In this document: positions 33,247 to 43,452 of the stretch, in pieces
How the letters are laid out: every line of letters begins with the position of its first letter
Position numbering within the stretch: the stretch's first letter is position 1
Assembly (NCBI GenBank): GCA_004843345.1
Contig: CP039460.1
Location: forward strand, 918,921-982,920
DNA: 64,000 nt
Origin: Acetobacteraceae bacterium
GTDB lineage: Bacteria > Pseudomonadota > Alphaproteobacteria > Acetobacterales > Acetobacteraceae
Direction: 5' to 3'
Notes under the pieces: generated by a model
The model's input: the letters and a program-made list of their open reading frames with translations, nothing else
Told to the model about the DNA's origin: nothing
Database searches by the model: none
Made by a program: the position numbers and the translations under genes

Positions 33247-33879
33247 CTATTTCTTACTGTTTTCTAGCTCTAAATGTGCTTCGAGACATTCTGGCAACAG
33301 CCATTCTGGTAAATGCTCATTCACAAACACGATCTTTCCCTTTTTCTTGAGAAGGATTTTTTGATACTGCCCATCGGTATTATCAAAAATTTGAGCATCA
33401 TCGCTTAAAGCAATCGCTTTTGGAAGATTGGCGATAATTTTAGGAAAACGGCGGTAAATGGCAACGAGGGGAATATCATGCCCACCATTATTGACCCGTT
33501 CCTGCACTCTTTTTCTCGAATGTTCCACACTTTTAAGGCCAACAAAAACCAGCGTAATTTTATAGCCTTTCTGATGGGCCTGACGCATTAAGCGCTCTTC
33601 AGGATGTTTTGAAGAAAAAGTTGTTTCAATTCCAAAATTTTTACGTTTTTTAAGAAATTCTTTCCGCGCCATCAACGCCATACGAGAGGAAAGATAAGCG
33701 ACTTTTTCCTCGGTAATTTCTGGATTTTCTAACTTCAACGCCTCAGCGTAATGGTCTGGATTGATAATCGGATAAAAATTTCCAGCCTGAATTTCTCGAA
33801 TAGCGGTCGATTTTCCAGCCCCATTTGGCCCAGCAAAAATCCATAATTCAGGCTTTGCAAAGGGATTCCAGCTTTTCAT
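33247..33879 (-). CDS. Zeta-toxin-like AAA kinase
   Basis: 210 residues. Walker A is FAGPNGAGKST near the N-terminus, followed by INPDHYAEAL, a substrate-binding Asp motif, and an IETTFSSKHP segment, all standard for zeta toxins that phosphorylate cell-wall precursors. The C-terminal lid contains ERVNNGGHDIP. It is followed on the same strand by nothing close, and preceded by the short gene at 33898, its likely antitoxin. It may act as a toxin-antitoxin kinase. Confidence 0.75.
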   Translation of the reverse strand: MKSWNPFAKPELWIFAGPNGAGKSTAIREIQAGNFYPIINPDHYAEALKLENPEITEEKVAYLSSRMALMARKEFLKKRKNFGIETTFSSKHPEERLMRQAHQKGYKITLVFVGLKSVEHSRKRVQERVNNGGHDIPLVAIYRRFPKIIANLPKAIALSDDAQIFDNTDGQYQKILLKKKGKIVFVNEHLPEWLLPECLEAHLELENSKK

Positions 33880-33897
33880 TACAGAACCCCTCTTCTA

Positions 33898-34161
33898 TTA
33901 GAGGTAAACGACGAGTTCACCTTGTGCAAGCGCTTTTTCTGGGGGAGGGCAGACAACGCCAAGTTCTTTATGGCCGTCTGGATATTCTTTGGTAGCGAGT
34001 CCCGTTTTGGGATTTGCAAAATAAATCGGTGTGCCCGATTTCAGTTTTTTTCTAAGCAGGGTAAATTTCTGGCTCATACCCTCAAGAGCGATGTCTAACG
34101 GAGGAATAAAGAGATTCTCAGATGAGTCTTTTCCCATCTCCGCCATTGCCTTAGAAATCAT
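33898..34161 (-). CDS. Putative antitoxin paired with the zeta-like gene
   Basis: 87 residues, ending 18 bases before the zeta-like gene starts, on the same strand. It contains helix-prone SKAMAEMGKDSSENLF and TLLRKKLKSGTPIYFANPKTG. There is no recognised epsilon-type signature, so the assignment rests on adjacency and size. Confidence 0.5.
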   Translation of the reverse strand: MISKAMAEMGKDSSENLFIPPLDIALEGMSQKFTLLRKKLKSGTPIYFANPKTGLATKEYPDGHKELGVVCPPPEKALAQGELVVYL

Positions 34162-34430
34162 AATGGTCTCGCCCCATTCTGTCTCAAACTATCTAATTTA
34201 TGAATCATTTATCATTTTATTCTAGAACACCACCACAGCAAAGCATTTTCAAAAGACATCATCTTATGCCTTGATAAGGGGTAACGTGCATCGGCTTGTT
34301 TAGCACAAAGAAAATTTTAAAACAAACAAGAAGTAAATTTTCACCGTCTTCTATCGTGAAAAAAGGCTGTTTTATCGGCCTTTTTCATGGTAATTTTTGC
34401 TTTTTCATTTCCCAAATGAGCTGTGCTTCT

Positions 34431-35084
34431 ATGACAAGAAAGAGCCTTCCTCTTCGCCTTTTGACGCTATTTTCTGCCTCTTTTATGGGGATTCTCACCC
34501 TTTCCACCCCTGCAAAAGCGGTAGATTCTGTCTATCTCGGCCTCGGAAAAACTTCCTGCAAAAGCTTTGGCAAAATTGCAAATGAGGCCACAACTTTGCA
34601 AACACCTGAGGCAAAAGAAGCTTTTAAACCCTATCTTATTTGGATTTCAGGGGCTGCAACGGGCTATGAAAATGCCTGCCGTTCGCTTTATGACAATCAA
34701 TGTTCTGGTAAAAATCTTGATGTCGGGCGCTTACTGGTTGCGATACGCGATCAATGCAACCAGCACCCGACAGATTTACTCGGCGATGCAGTAACAGAAG
34801 GCTGGCGGATTATTTACTTCATTGAAAAAACGATGGAAAAACAGGCGGCTGAAAAAGAAAAAGCCAAGAAAAACCCTTATAAAAAGAAATATCAGCACCC
34901 CAAAATCTCACCACCGCCTAAAGCAAAAGCCGCCCCAAAGAAAAAAACGGCCTCTGTTAAAAAAGCGTCTGCGAAAAAAACAGCCCAAGCGGAAACGACA
35001 AAAACACCTCAAAAACTCCCCAACCATGACAAGGTGGAAACGATCGTTACCAGAGACTTGCCCCCTGCACCACCGCCTAAATAA
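34431..35084 (+). CDS. Secreted Rap1a/Tai-like protein with a basic C-terminus
   Basis: Starts at ATG 34431, where the signal peptide is RLLTLFSASFMGILTLS cut near AKA. The mature region has cysteines in KTSCKSFG, ENACRSLYDNQC and RDQCNQH, a spacing like Rap1a/Tai-type small periplasmic proteins that bind Tsi/immunity partners. From about residue 145 the sequence is Lys/Ala/Pro-rich (AKAAPKKKTASVKKASAKKT). A palindromic terminator follows. Confidence 0.5.
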   Translation: MTRKSLPLRLLTLFSASFMGILTLSTPAKAVDSVYLGLGKTSCKSFGKIANEATTLQTPEAKEAFKPYLIWISGAATGYENACRSLYDNQCSGKNLDVGRLLVAIRDQCNQHPTDLLGDAVTEGWRIIYFIEKTMEKQAAEKEKAKKNPYKKKYQHPKISPPPKAKAAPKKKTASVKKASAKKTAQAETTKTPQKLPNHDKVETIVTRDLPPAPPPK

Positions 35085-35092
35085 GCAACATA

Positions 35093-35126
35093 AAAAACCC
35101 TCTGGAAAATTTTCCAGAGGGTTTTT
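35093..35126. terminator. Bidirectional terminator
   Basis: AAAAACCCTCTGGAAAA then TTTTCCAGAGGGTTTTT, lying between convergent genes ending at 35084 and 35150. Confidence 0.85.
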
Positions 35127-35149
35127 CTCTCTTACTTTTTTAAGAAAGA

Positions 35150-36307
35150 TTAAAGCGCAAGTTGCAGAATTTCACCTGCCTCTTTTGGCGTAATCTTCTC
35201 ATGTTCGCCCAAAGCAATCATGCCATGCGCTTTGAGTTTTTCCTGCACCTCAGGAATGATTTCTTCACCCAAATCATAGTCTTTCAAATGGGTTTTAATA
35301 CCCATCTGGTTAAAGAACTTCTCTGTTGCGGCAATGGCTTCTTTGGCTGCCTCATCATCATTTTCTGCGGTGACATCCCAAACACGGCGACCATATTGCG
35401 CAAGCTTGGCTTTTTTCTCTTCAAACTGATGTTTCCAAAGCGCAATCATCACAACCGCCAAAGTCTGGCCATGATCCATGCCATAAAGTGCCGTCAGCTC
35501 ATGCCCAATCATATGGGTTGCCCAATCGGTTGGCACACCTGCCTCTAAAAGACCATTCAGCGCCAGCGTTGCCCCCCACATAATGTTGGCTCTGGCTGTA
35601 TAATCTTGCGGATTGACAAGCACTTTTGGGCCTTCTTCCTTCAACGTATTGAGCAGCCCCTCTGCAAGGCGATCCTGAATTTTTGCGTCCGCAGGATAGG
35701 TCGCATATTGCTCCAGCGTATGCACAAACGCATCGATAACGCCATTTGCTGTCTGATGCGGTGGCAAAGTAAAGGTAACTTCTGGATCTAGAATAGAAAA
35801 TCTAGGAAGAACCTTTGGAGATCTAAAGAACAATTTATCATTGGTCTCTGCCTTGGTGATAACCGCACCATTATTCATTTCAGAACCTGTGGCGGCAATC
35901 GTCAAAACTGTTCCGATTGGCAAAGCATCCTTTACCACGCTGCCATGGCTTGTCATGATTTCCCAAGGATCACCAGCATATTTTGCACCTGCGGCAATCA
36001 GCTTACTTGCATCAATGACGGAACCGCCACCAACAGCCAAAATGAAATCAATTTTCTCTTTTTTGCAAATCTCAATTGCTTTGATCAAAGTTTCATAATG
36101 TGGATTGGCCTCAATCCCCCCAAATTCTGTAACATGGGGTGTTTTTACAGCCGCTTTTACACGGTCTAGAAGGCCTGTTTTCTTAACGCTTCCGCCACCA
36201 TAAGTAATAAGTAAATGGGCATCTGCTGGAATCTCATCTGCAAGCTTTGTGACTTCATTTTTTCCAAAATGAACGCGCACGGCATTGTGAAAGGTGAAAT
36301 TTTGCAT
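35150..36307 (-). CDS. Iron-containing alcohol dehydrogenase (YqhD-like)
   Basis: 385 residues. It has GGGSVIDASKLIA (cofactor-binding GGGS) and the metal-binding set: Asp in NGVIDAFVH, His in that same block, and His in HMIGHELTALYG and MDHGQTLAVV. The ending is ILQLAL. This matches the type III alcohol dehydrogenase family, NADPH-preferring YqhD/BdhA branch, which reduces aldehydes. Single gene, no operon partner. Confidence 0.9.
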   Translation of the reverse strand: MQNFTFHNAVRVHFGKNEVTKLADEIPADAHLLITYGGGSVKKTGLLDRVKAAVKTPHVTEFGGIEANPHYETLIKAIEICKKEKIDFILAVGGGSVIDASKLIAAGAKYAGDPWEIMTSHGSVVKDALPIGTVLTIAATGSEMNNGAVITKAETNDKLFFRSPKVLPRFSILDPEVTFTLPPHQTANGVIDAFVHTLEQYATYPADAKIQDRLAEGLLNTLKEEGPKVLVNPQDYTARANIMWGATLALNGLLEAGVPTDWATHMIGHELTALYGMDHGQTLAVVMIALWKHQFEEKKAKLAQYGRRVWDVTAENDDEAAKEAIAATEKFFNQMGIKTHLKDYDLGEEIIPEVQEKLKAHGMIALGEHEKITPKEAGEILQLAL

Positions 36308-36599
36308 AGATTATCAGGCCCTCCGCCAGAATTTTGAATAAATTTTCACTGAAAGTTATAAATAGTGTTTTCTGCCTCAATGACAAGGGATGAAATTTCT
36401 TATCTTCAATAGAATTTCGCTTTCTTCAAACTGTGCTTTAGATGCACCATATCGAAAGGAATCTATGAAAAAATTAAGATTTAGAGACAAAAAAACATCT
36501 ATCCACTAACCTAGCCAAAATTTGACCTTGAAATATAGAAATAAAGTCCTCTTCTTGTTGCATGAGGCCGTCTGATTTTACCCGTGGAAGGAGTCTTGA

Positions 36600-37187
36600 G
36601 TGGCATTATTTTCTGCGTTTTTCCGAAAAAAAACCATTTTTACCGCTCAGCTTGCGCTCATTCTAAGTTTAGGCGCATTTTCCACAGCTTACGCTTATGA
36701 AGACAATCCCGATGGCTGGACCAACGACCATGCTTATGCGATTTCAGACAATCTCGGCTGGCTCTCCCGACACCGCATTAACGGGGAATGCAGTATTGCG
36801 CTGATTTCCTACTCAAGAACCAAAGCCGGCATGGTTTTCGTCTCTATGCCTCTTGAGATTTTAGCCACGAAAAATGGCAGTTTTATCCGCAGCGCCAATA
36901 CCGTGAAGGGGTTAAGCCCAGATGACGAAGTTAAAGTCCGCTTTCGGGTTGGGCAGTCAAAATATCTCATCCCCCTCGCCGCTGAATCTGATCCAACGCT
37001 TTTAAGCGCCGAGCTGGAAGAGAAACAGCTCCAGCTTATTCTGGACCTTTTTGAAAAAAGCCACAGTATTGGCATTGAATTTCCGAGCGATAAAAAAACG
37101 GCCTATTATCCGCTTTATCGGATGCGTCCGCTCCTGCTTTCTTTTAAAAGCTGCATCTTTATCAACGGATTTGCAGACTTAGAATAA
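36600..37187 (+). CDS. Secreted protein of unknown function
   Basis: 195 residues from a GTG with GGAAGGAG seven bases before it. Signal peptide: TAQLALILSLGAFSTAYA, cut after AYA. The mature part has single cysteines in NGECSIALI and near the end (FKSCIFING), suggesting a disulfide. The strand pattern (AGMVFVSMPLEIL, VKVRFRVG) resembles invasion-associated locus B-like folds, but this is weak. Function unknown. Confidence 0.6.
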   Translation: MALFSAFFRKKTIFTAQLALILSLGAFSTAYAYEDNPDGWTNDHAYAISDNLGWLSRHRINGECSIALISYSRTKAGMVFVSMPLEILATKNGSFIRSANTVKGLSPDDEVKVRFRVGQSKYLIPLAAESDPTLLSAELEEKQLQLILDLFEKSHSIGIEFPSDKKTAYYPLYRMRPLLLSFKSCIFINGFADLE

Positions 37188-37765
37188 TCCCCCCTCACGC
37201 AAGGTGAAATTAAGCAACGCTTTCTCAAAATTTTGAGAAAAAGAATTCGCCTACTTGTTTTCCAAAACTTTTTTTGCAAGCGTGAATCTAGAAGCGCCTC
37301 TCAAGGGGTGCATTCGTATGATTTCCGCAAATGAAAACATTTTAGGCGCATCTATATGACACATACGCATTTTGCCTCTGCCAACGCCCGTCTCTTTTCT
37401 TTGAGCGTCCGCTGCTGCCGAATGATGTGTTTGTGTCTGGAAAAAGTCTCTGCCGCTGTTCAAGCCAAAGCTGCAGAGCTTTCCGTGCCAGAAGGCGTGA
37501 TGTCCATCCGCCTTTTACGCCTTCGCCCTTCTTTTTTTACCTGCGTGTAAAATCTGAGAAAATGCACCTTTCATCTGAAATTTAAGCAAAAAGAGCCATT
37601 TCAACCGCTCGGCCATAGCCCTGCGTGCGAGAGGTGTTTTTTGTTTTTACTCAGGTTTAAGGTGTCTCTTTTCGACGAAGGCGTCCTGTTGTCAGCTGGA
37701 CGCTTTCCCCTAAACCGTCTCTCTGGAAACAGGAAGCCTGCACGAAAAAAGCAGGAACCTGCGAT
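37188..37765. other. Non-coding stretch between a secreted-protein gene and the TonB receptor gene
   Basis: No reading frame here is convincing: two short opposite-strand frames exist near 37251-37550 but lack a good ribosome site and show no family pattern. An inverted repeat TTTCTCAAAATTTTGAGAAA (37217-37236) may act as a terminator for the gene ending at 37187. Confidence 0.5.
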
Positions 37766-40432
37766 ATGTTTTCCCATTCTTTTCTTTCTGCTTCAAAACA
37801 GAAAAAAGTACTTGCCCCTTCACGCCTTGGAAAAATTCTTCCGAAAGGCCTCACTTTGCCTTCGCTCGTAACAGGCACGCTGACAAGTCTCCTCTTTTTC
37901 CCCCATCCTGTCCGTGCGCAAACACGCAATCCTCTCCTTGATGCTTATTTTGATTCGGTCAAGCTCACGAGCCTTCCCAAAGAAAGCCTTTATAAAGAGC
38001 CAGAAGAATTCAAGCCTCACAAGCAAAAGCGCCACGGCCATCACCCAAAACCAGACCCCGAGCATATTGGGGTCTCCCGTGTCCGTAAAAAGAAGATTCT
38101 AGAGCCTGTTTCTCATAGTAACGAAGACCTGATCGGTCAGGCGCAAATGGAAAATTTTGCCGAAGGGACAAACCCTCTCGAAGTTCTCGCCCTCACCACC
38201 CCTGGCGCAAACTTTAATTCCTCCGATGCGCTCGGCACTGATCCTCAAGCCAATACCTTTCTCGTCAGGGGATTTTTCCAAAACCAGATGGGCGTAACGA
38301 TGGACGGCATTCCCCTTGGACTTCAAACCTTTAGTGAAGCGCAGGGCGTTCCGTACAGCAATATCGCCATTCCCGAAAATACGGCAAGCCTCGCTCTCAG
38401 TCAGGGAACAGGCGATGTGGATATTCCAACGGCCAGCATGTTAGGCGCTTCAATCCAATATCAAACCATGGATCCGACAGACCGTCCCGAGGCGGCTATC
38501 AATCAGCAATTCGGAAGTTTTAACAGCTGGCGGACTTTTGGGCGCTTTAATACAGGCCGTCTCAACCATACTGGCACAAAAATGATGGCCTCTTTTGTAC
38601 GTTTGAATAACCATCAATGGACAGGCGCTGGACAAAATAATCAGTATTATATGAATTTCAAAGCAGTTCAGCCCCTTGGGCGCAATCTCAAACTGACTTT
38701 AGGGCTTGACTGGTCACAACTGCAAAACTGGAATTATCTCGGCAATACAAAGCATATGTTACGCTCTCTCGGCTATGGCGACCATAACCTGATGCCAGAC
38801 TATGCAGGGGCGATTAACTGGGCAGGCATGACACAGAATCCGCCAACAAGCGGCGGCCTTGTCCCAAACAATCTCTTACCTACGGGGCTGCAAGGGCGAG
38901 GGGTCACTTATGACGATATTTCAAATGTGGTCTATCAAGGCAACCAAACGCAAAGCCATTATTTGCCGAGTCTTAAACTGGACTGGAATATCCGCCCAAC
39001 GGTGAAATCAACAACCATTCTCTATTCGCAGCTGACCGCAGCAACCTCTGGCGGCAGCAATAATGCCATGACAACCCCTGCTGCCTATACAGGAACGGGG
39101 TATTCTATCCCCATGGCTGGACAATATGTCTATCCCAACCATTGGCGCTCAGGCTTTACACAGACGCTCGAGGCACGCCTTAATCGCCGCATGACGATTA
39201 AAACGGGGGTTTGGTATCAAAATATTCTCGATAATTATCCGAGCTATGCCTATCCAGATGGCGGTATGCCGCCAGCCAATCCGCTTCATCCAACGGGTGG
39301 CATTCAATATATGAACACAAAGGTCAACACGAACACGTTTCAATTCTTTCTTCAAAGCAAATTCAGCATGACAAAGAATTTTGACTTTACCTACGGCTTT
39401 AAATCCCTTGTGCAAAAAAGCAGTGGCGGGACGCAATGGGACAATGCAACGACCAGCCTGAATGGCTGGGGCTCTAATGGCGGCCCGATGTTCTACACCC
39501 ACCCTGCAAACGGTTCTCTCGAGGCAGCCAATGCGTTTCTGCCTCATTTCAACATTGATTACCGTTTCCTTGAAGGCCACGATTTCTATGCCGATATTGG
39601 AGAGGATATGCGCGGATATGACACGCTGGGCGGCAGTGCGTGGAGCGGTCTTGGGTCTTGCTCCCCCGGCAATAATCCTGCCTGCCAAAATAATGCGCAG
39701 ACGATTTTTAACCAGGATAAGCAAAATCTCCGTCCCGAGCGGAGCTGGAACTATGTTGTCGGCTACCGCTATACCAGCAAGGCCTTTGTCGGTGTGATTG
39801 ATTATTACCATACTGATTTTATCAACCGTCTCGGCTCAATGACGTCTGGACCTGTTTCCAACCCGATTGCAAGCTATGCCAATCTCGGCAATGAGAAAAT
39901 GGACGGCATGGATTTCAATGCAACCTTTATGCCGATGGAATTTTTTCATATCAGTCCGCATCTTGGGCATATTTCTTTCAGCAATGGCTTTAGCTATAAC
40001 CACGCCATTTATGAAAACAGCCATCTGGCCTGCACCAGCGATCCTGTTTGCCCTGCTTCTGGGTTTATTTCCATCAAAGGCAATCAGCAAGTCTATTATC
40101 CGCAATATATGTATAAAATGAATCTCAATTATAAGCTTGGCGGATTTATGACAAACCTCAACGTCAACTATAACAGCTCACGGCAGTTAACCTATGCCAA
40201 TGACCTTTCCCTGCCAGGCTATTGGACCTCTACCCTTGAAAGCGCCTATGTCTTTCAAAAGGCAGGACCGCTCCAAGGGCTGAAATTCAGCTTTAACGTC
40301 TCTAACCTGTTTCAGCAGAAATATGTTGGGGCAATTTATGGCGGTACGGCCTCTTTGTCAGGCGATAATAACCCCAATCTCTATTGGGCACAGCCAAGAG
40401 CCTATTTTGGATCGGTGAGCTTTAATTTTTAA
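37766..40432 (+). CDS. TonB-dependent outer-membrane receptor
   Basis: 888 residues with signal peptide (LVTGTLTSLLFFPHPVRA). A His/Lys-rich segment follows, then a plug domain with NPLEVLALTTPGANFN, TFLVRGFFQNQMGVTMDGIPLG and ENTASLALSQGTGDVDIPT. A long barrel has TonB-receptor strands such as FGSFNSWRTFGRF and ARLNRRMTIKTGVWYQN, and a C-terminal GSVSFNF with terminal Phe. The substrate (siderophore, cobalamin or sugar) cannot be told. No Fur box was confirmed by eye. The His-rich start may bind metal. Confidence 0.88.
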   Translation: MFSHSFLSASKQKKVLAPSRLGKILPKGLTLPSLVTGTLTSLLFFPHPVRAQTRNPLLDAYFDSVKLTSLPKESLYKEPEEFKPHKQKRHGHHPKPDPEHIGVSRVRKKKILEPVSHSNEDLIGQAQMENFAEGTNPLEVLALTTPGANFNSSDALGTDPQANTFLVRGFFQNQMGVTMDGIPLGLQTFSEAQGVPYSNIAIPENTASLALSQGTGDVDIPTASMLGASIQYQTMDPTDRPEAAINQQFGSFNSWRTFGRFNTGRLNHTGTKMMASFVRLNNHQWTGAGQNNQYYMNFKAVQPLGRNLKLTLGLDWSQLQNWNYLGNTKHMLRSLGYGDHNLMPDYAGAINWAGMTQNPPTSGGLVPNNLLPTGLQGRGVTYDDISNVVYQGNQTQSHYLPSLKLDWNIRPTVKSTTILYSQLTAATSGGSNNAMTTPAAYTGTGYSIPMAGQYVYPNHWRSGFTQTLEARLNRRMTIKTGVWYQNILDNYPSYAYPDGGMPPANPLHPTGGIQYMNTKVNTNTFQFFLQSKFSMTKNFDFTYGFKSLVQKSSGGTQWDNATTSLNGWGSNGGPMFYTHPANGSLEAANAFLPHFNIDYRFLEGHDFYADIGEDMRGYDTLGGSAWSGLGSCSPGNNPACQNNAQTIFNQDKQNLRPERSWNYVVGYRYTSKAFVGVIDYYHTDFINRLGSMTSGPVSNPIASYANLGNEKMDGMDFNATFMPMEFFHISPHLGHISFSNGFSYNHAIYENSHLACTSDPVCPASGFISIKGNQQVYYPQYMYKMNLNYKLGGFMTNLNVNYNSSRQLTYANDLSLPGYWTSTLESAYVFQKAGPLQGLKFSFNVSNLFQQKYVGAIYGGTASLSGDNNPNLYWAQPRAYFGSVSFNF

Positions 40433-40439
40433 AACCTTC

Positions 40440-41807
40440 CTAAGCAGACTGCCCTTTTTGGGCAGTCTCGGCGTTCAGTTCAGCAAAAATTTTATCAAGG
40501 CAATTCGGCTTTTCATTTGCTGGTTTTATCTCAAACGGCACAATAAAAAGCTGCAACCCTTTAGACTTAGGAAAGTTAAAAACCTTTAAATCCTGAATTT
40601 TTTCATTCAACTCAAATTCTTTATGAGAAGGGTAAATCAGAAACATCTTCCGCTCCTGCATCCCTGTCTCGAAATAAGTATTGCCATAGGCAAACATTTG
40701 ATAAAAATCAGATTGTGAAATGCCGTATTTATCCTCTGCCTCACTTAATAATTTACATTTTGTATCCAAAATAAAAACCGTTTTCTCGTCTTTGTTTTTC
40801 AAAAGAAGATCAGGCTTTAACAAAAAGAAATCTTTGTTATTGTGCTGTGTTAAATAATGCTGTCTTGCCTGCCCCTTCACCCAATAGGAGACTGGCACAT
40901 GCTTTTTGAGCATTTTTTCAACGTAGCTTTCAAAAACTTTCTCCATCGGAAACAGAAGGGAGAAAGCGTTATTTTTCCCTTTCATTGTCAGCGGCGTAAA
41001 TCCCTCTAAAATCAATCGGCACCATTTCAGAGGAACATCATAATAAGCCATGCCGCGCCCCATCTTAAGGGCGGAGAAATCGGATTGAACATTTCGGCTT
41101 TCTGGGATTTCATCAAAAACAAACCGCAATTCCTGCCACATTTTTTGATTGGCAGATTCACGCATAAAATGGCGCACCTTCAACAACGCAGATTTAATTA
41201 AGCGATTTGCAGGGCGGTCTAACAGAAACTCATCATAATGACAGTAAAAACGCTGTTTTTGAATGAAATTCTGACGTAATTGCTGTTTAAGATCGAGCTT
41301 CCCTTTGCAAAAGAAAAGACTATCCTCTCTTGGCACATAATCAGAGCGCAAGCCTTGCCTGACGAGCGTTTTCACCGATTGTAGAAATTGGGAAATAAAA
41401 ATTTCCAAAAGCGGCTTTTTCTGTTTCTCAATCTCCGCATTTTCCGTTTTAAGATGATCGAAAGTCCCTAAAGCCTTGAGCATGATTAAAAGGGAGCTTC
41501 GAGCCTTTTCTATTTCTTCTTCCGTCTCTCTTTCACGACCAATTTTAGGCAGAATTTCAATTTGCGTGCCGTCTGGCGTTAAAATCACCCCCGCATAATT
41601 CTGTACCTGCAAAACTTTCTGGTAATTTTTCTTCCTAAATTGAAAAAGCTTGCGCTCATCCTCCTCCGAAAGTGCCAATCCTTCTAAATAGATAAACGCA
41701 GATTCAGAAATTTGTTCAATGCCATCACCAGACTCAAATCCAAGATAGCCATATTCACAAAGCGTAACGGCTTTTTCAGAATTACTTGTCATTTTTTCTG
41801 GACGCAT
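40440..41807 (-). CDS. mcrC: McrC, nuclease subunit of a type IV restriction system
   Basis: 455 residues. The C-terminal half carries a PD-(D/E)xK-like core (KPDLLLKNKDEKTVFILDTK, with Asp and Lys of the DTK motif), and the N-terminal half has the Mcr domain that activates the GTPase. It overlaps the mcrB stop by 26 bases, as expected for a two-gene operon. McrC with McrB cleaves DNA with modified cytosines. Downstream it ends next to the TonB receptor gene. Confidence 0.88.
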   Translation of the reverse strand: MRPEKMTSNSEKAVTLCEYGYLGFESGDGIEQISESAFIYLEGLALSEEDERKLFQFRKKNYQKVLQVQNYAGVILTPDGTQIEILPKIGRERETEEEIEKARSSLLIMLKALGTFDHLKTENAEIEKQKKPLLEIFISQFLQSVKTLVRQGLRSDYVPREDSLFFCKGKLDLKQQLRQNFIQKQRFYCHYDEFLLDRPANRLIKSALLKVRHFMRESANQKMWQELRFVFDEIPESRNVQSDFSALKMGRGMAYYDVPLKWCRLILEGFTPLTMKGKNNAFSLLFPMEKVFESYVEKMLKKHVPVSYWVKGQARQHYLTQHNNKDFFLLKPDLLLKNKDEKTVFILDTKCKLLSEAEDKYGISQSDFYQMFAYGNTYFETGMQERKMFLIYPSHKEFELNEKIQDLKVFNFPKSKGLQLFIVPFEIKPANEKPNCLDKIFAELNAETAQKGQSA

Positions 41808-43305
41808 AAACCTTTGTGTAGCTATCTAATTTTTTCCAAACAGGATCATCTTTTCCTACTAATTTATAAATCGTTTCGGGAAAATTCTGATTGGTACTCT
41901 CAAAAAGTCTGCTTCTTTCAACTGATTTTTCTTCAATAAAGCCATTCTTACCTAAAACGAGATTGATTTTTTCCCAATCTTCAAAGAAATATTCCTGCAA
42001 AAGAGGCAGGATTTTATTCTGAAACGCCTTTTTCAAATCCTCTATTGTCTTCACGCCGAGGAGGAAGCTATGGCCGAGCATATGTTCCCGATCATACAGA
42101 AGCTCAATGCGCTCATTCATCATTTCCAACAGACTTTTTAACTCAACACCCTCAATATTTTTGTCCTTTAAAAGCGAGGCATCGGGCGTCATTTCCACAA
42201 ACTCAAAACGACGGCGCAAAGCCGTATCTATCAGCGCCAAAGAGCGGTCTGCGGTATTCATTGTCCCAATCAAATAAACATTGTTCGGAACAGAAAAAAC
42301 CTCTCCAGAATAAGGCAGTTTTAAAGAAAGCACCTCTGGATTTCCTTCACGTTTAGAATCCTCAATGAGCGTAATCAGCTCACCAAAAATTTTGGAAATA
42401 TTTCCACGGTTAATTTCATCAATAATGAGGACGTAAGGGAGGTTTCTAGACTCTTTTGCATCCAAACAGATTTGTTTAAAAATCCCATCTGCAACCTGAT
42501 AAGAAATATTGCCGTCTTCTGTTGTCGCCTTTAAACCCTCGATAAACTCTTCATAGCCATAGCTTTGATGAAACGTAACAAAGGAAACCTGACCTTTTTG
42601 AACTAACTCATCATATTGTTTTTTAAGTTCTGTTCTGTCGTTTTTGTATTTCTCAAAAATATCGGGCTTACAAATTCTTACCGCTTCACTGATTGTCTTA
42701 TAAGTTTTGCCTGTCCCGGGAGGGCCGTAAAAAATTTGATTTAGGGGCGCATCTGATTTTATGGCTTTTGAGTCTTCTTTTTGGACAGGACTTTCATTTT
42801 CTAAATCCTGCTGGACTTCCTGCATTATTTTATCCCTTAACCTATAAAGCTCGTTCAAAGTAATCCCGTAATGCGGCTTTAAAATATACTCCTCAAACTC
42901 TTCTTGTTGATCTTCTGAAATTTCATATAAGGTATTATTGAAATTGGGTGACCACCCTTTCACTATTCCCTCATACTCATCATCAATATTGATCGGCTTT
43001 TTAAGAATTTTATATTTTCGAAGTATCCGTCCATCTAGATTCTTTTCCACATCCCCTATGTCATTACTCCTTAGAGAATTTCCTACAACGCAGACAAGAG
43101 CAAAACATTTAACGTGACCTCGCTTTTGATATAAAGAAACAATATCACCAATCTTTAAATCATTTATAAATTTATCTTTTAGGTTATAACCATCATCTAT
43201 CGCTAAATACTGATGTTTCTCTAACCAAACCTTCACATTAGGCTGCATTGCCCCGCCATGCGACAATTTCCAAATGGCGGGTAATTTTTTCTCAGAGTCT
43301 GGCAT
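41782..43305 (-). CDS. mcrB: McrB, GTPase subunit of a type IV restriction system
   Basis: About 507 residues from ATG 43305 (the ATG at 43311 abuts AAAGGA with no spacing, so 43305 is more likely). An N-terminal PUA/EVE-like module (AIWKLSHGG, DGYNLKDKF) is probably the modified-base reader. The AAA+ motor has Walker A FYGPPGTGKTYK, VLIIDEINRGN, the McrB GTP-specificity motif MNTADRS and the RRRFEF arginine region. It is followed by mcrC. Confidence 0.9.
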   Translation of the reverse strand: MPDSEKKLPAIWKLSHGGAMQPNVKVWLEKHQYLAIDDGYNLKDKFINDLKIGDIVSLYQKRGHVKCFALVCVVGNSLRSNDIGDVEKNLDGRILRKYKILKKPINIDDEYEGIVKGWSPNFNNTLYEISEDQQEEFEEYILKPHYGITLNELYRLRDKIMQEVQQDLENESPVQKEDSKAIKSDAPLNQIFYGPPGTGKTYKTISEAVRICKPDIFEKYKNDRTELKKQYDELVQKGQVSFVTFHQSYGYEEFIEGLKATTEDGNISYQVADGIFKQICLDAKESRNLPYVLIIDEINRGNISKIFGELITLIEDSKREGNPEVLSLKLPYSGEVFSVPNNVYLIGTMNTADRSLALIDTALRRRFEFVEMTPDASLLKDKNIEGVELKSLLEMMNERIELLYDREHMLGHSFLLGVKTIEDLKKAFQNKILPLLQEYFFEDWEKINLVLGKNGFIEEKSVERSRLFESTNQNFPETIYKLVGKDDPVWKKLDSYTKVYASRKNDK

Positions 43306-43452
43306 CGTCATTCCTTTATTCGCTTTTAAGAGCTGGCAGGTGCATTAACTCTAGCCCCTCTCTCAGCAAAGAAATAGAGTGAGAAAACAGAAGCACTCAG
43401 CGCCTCTGAAATTTAAATTTTAAGGAAATACGGACAAAATCCGTTTAGGTTT

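Noticed and set aside
37356-37550. 64-codon frame upstream of the TonB receptor
   Set aside because: Cys/Arg-rich with no ribosome site and no conserved look; not called as a gene.
39149-39811. Long minus-strand frame inside the TonB receptor
   Set aside because: It lies entirely within a well supported gene and has no start signal or recognisable domain.
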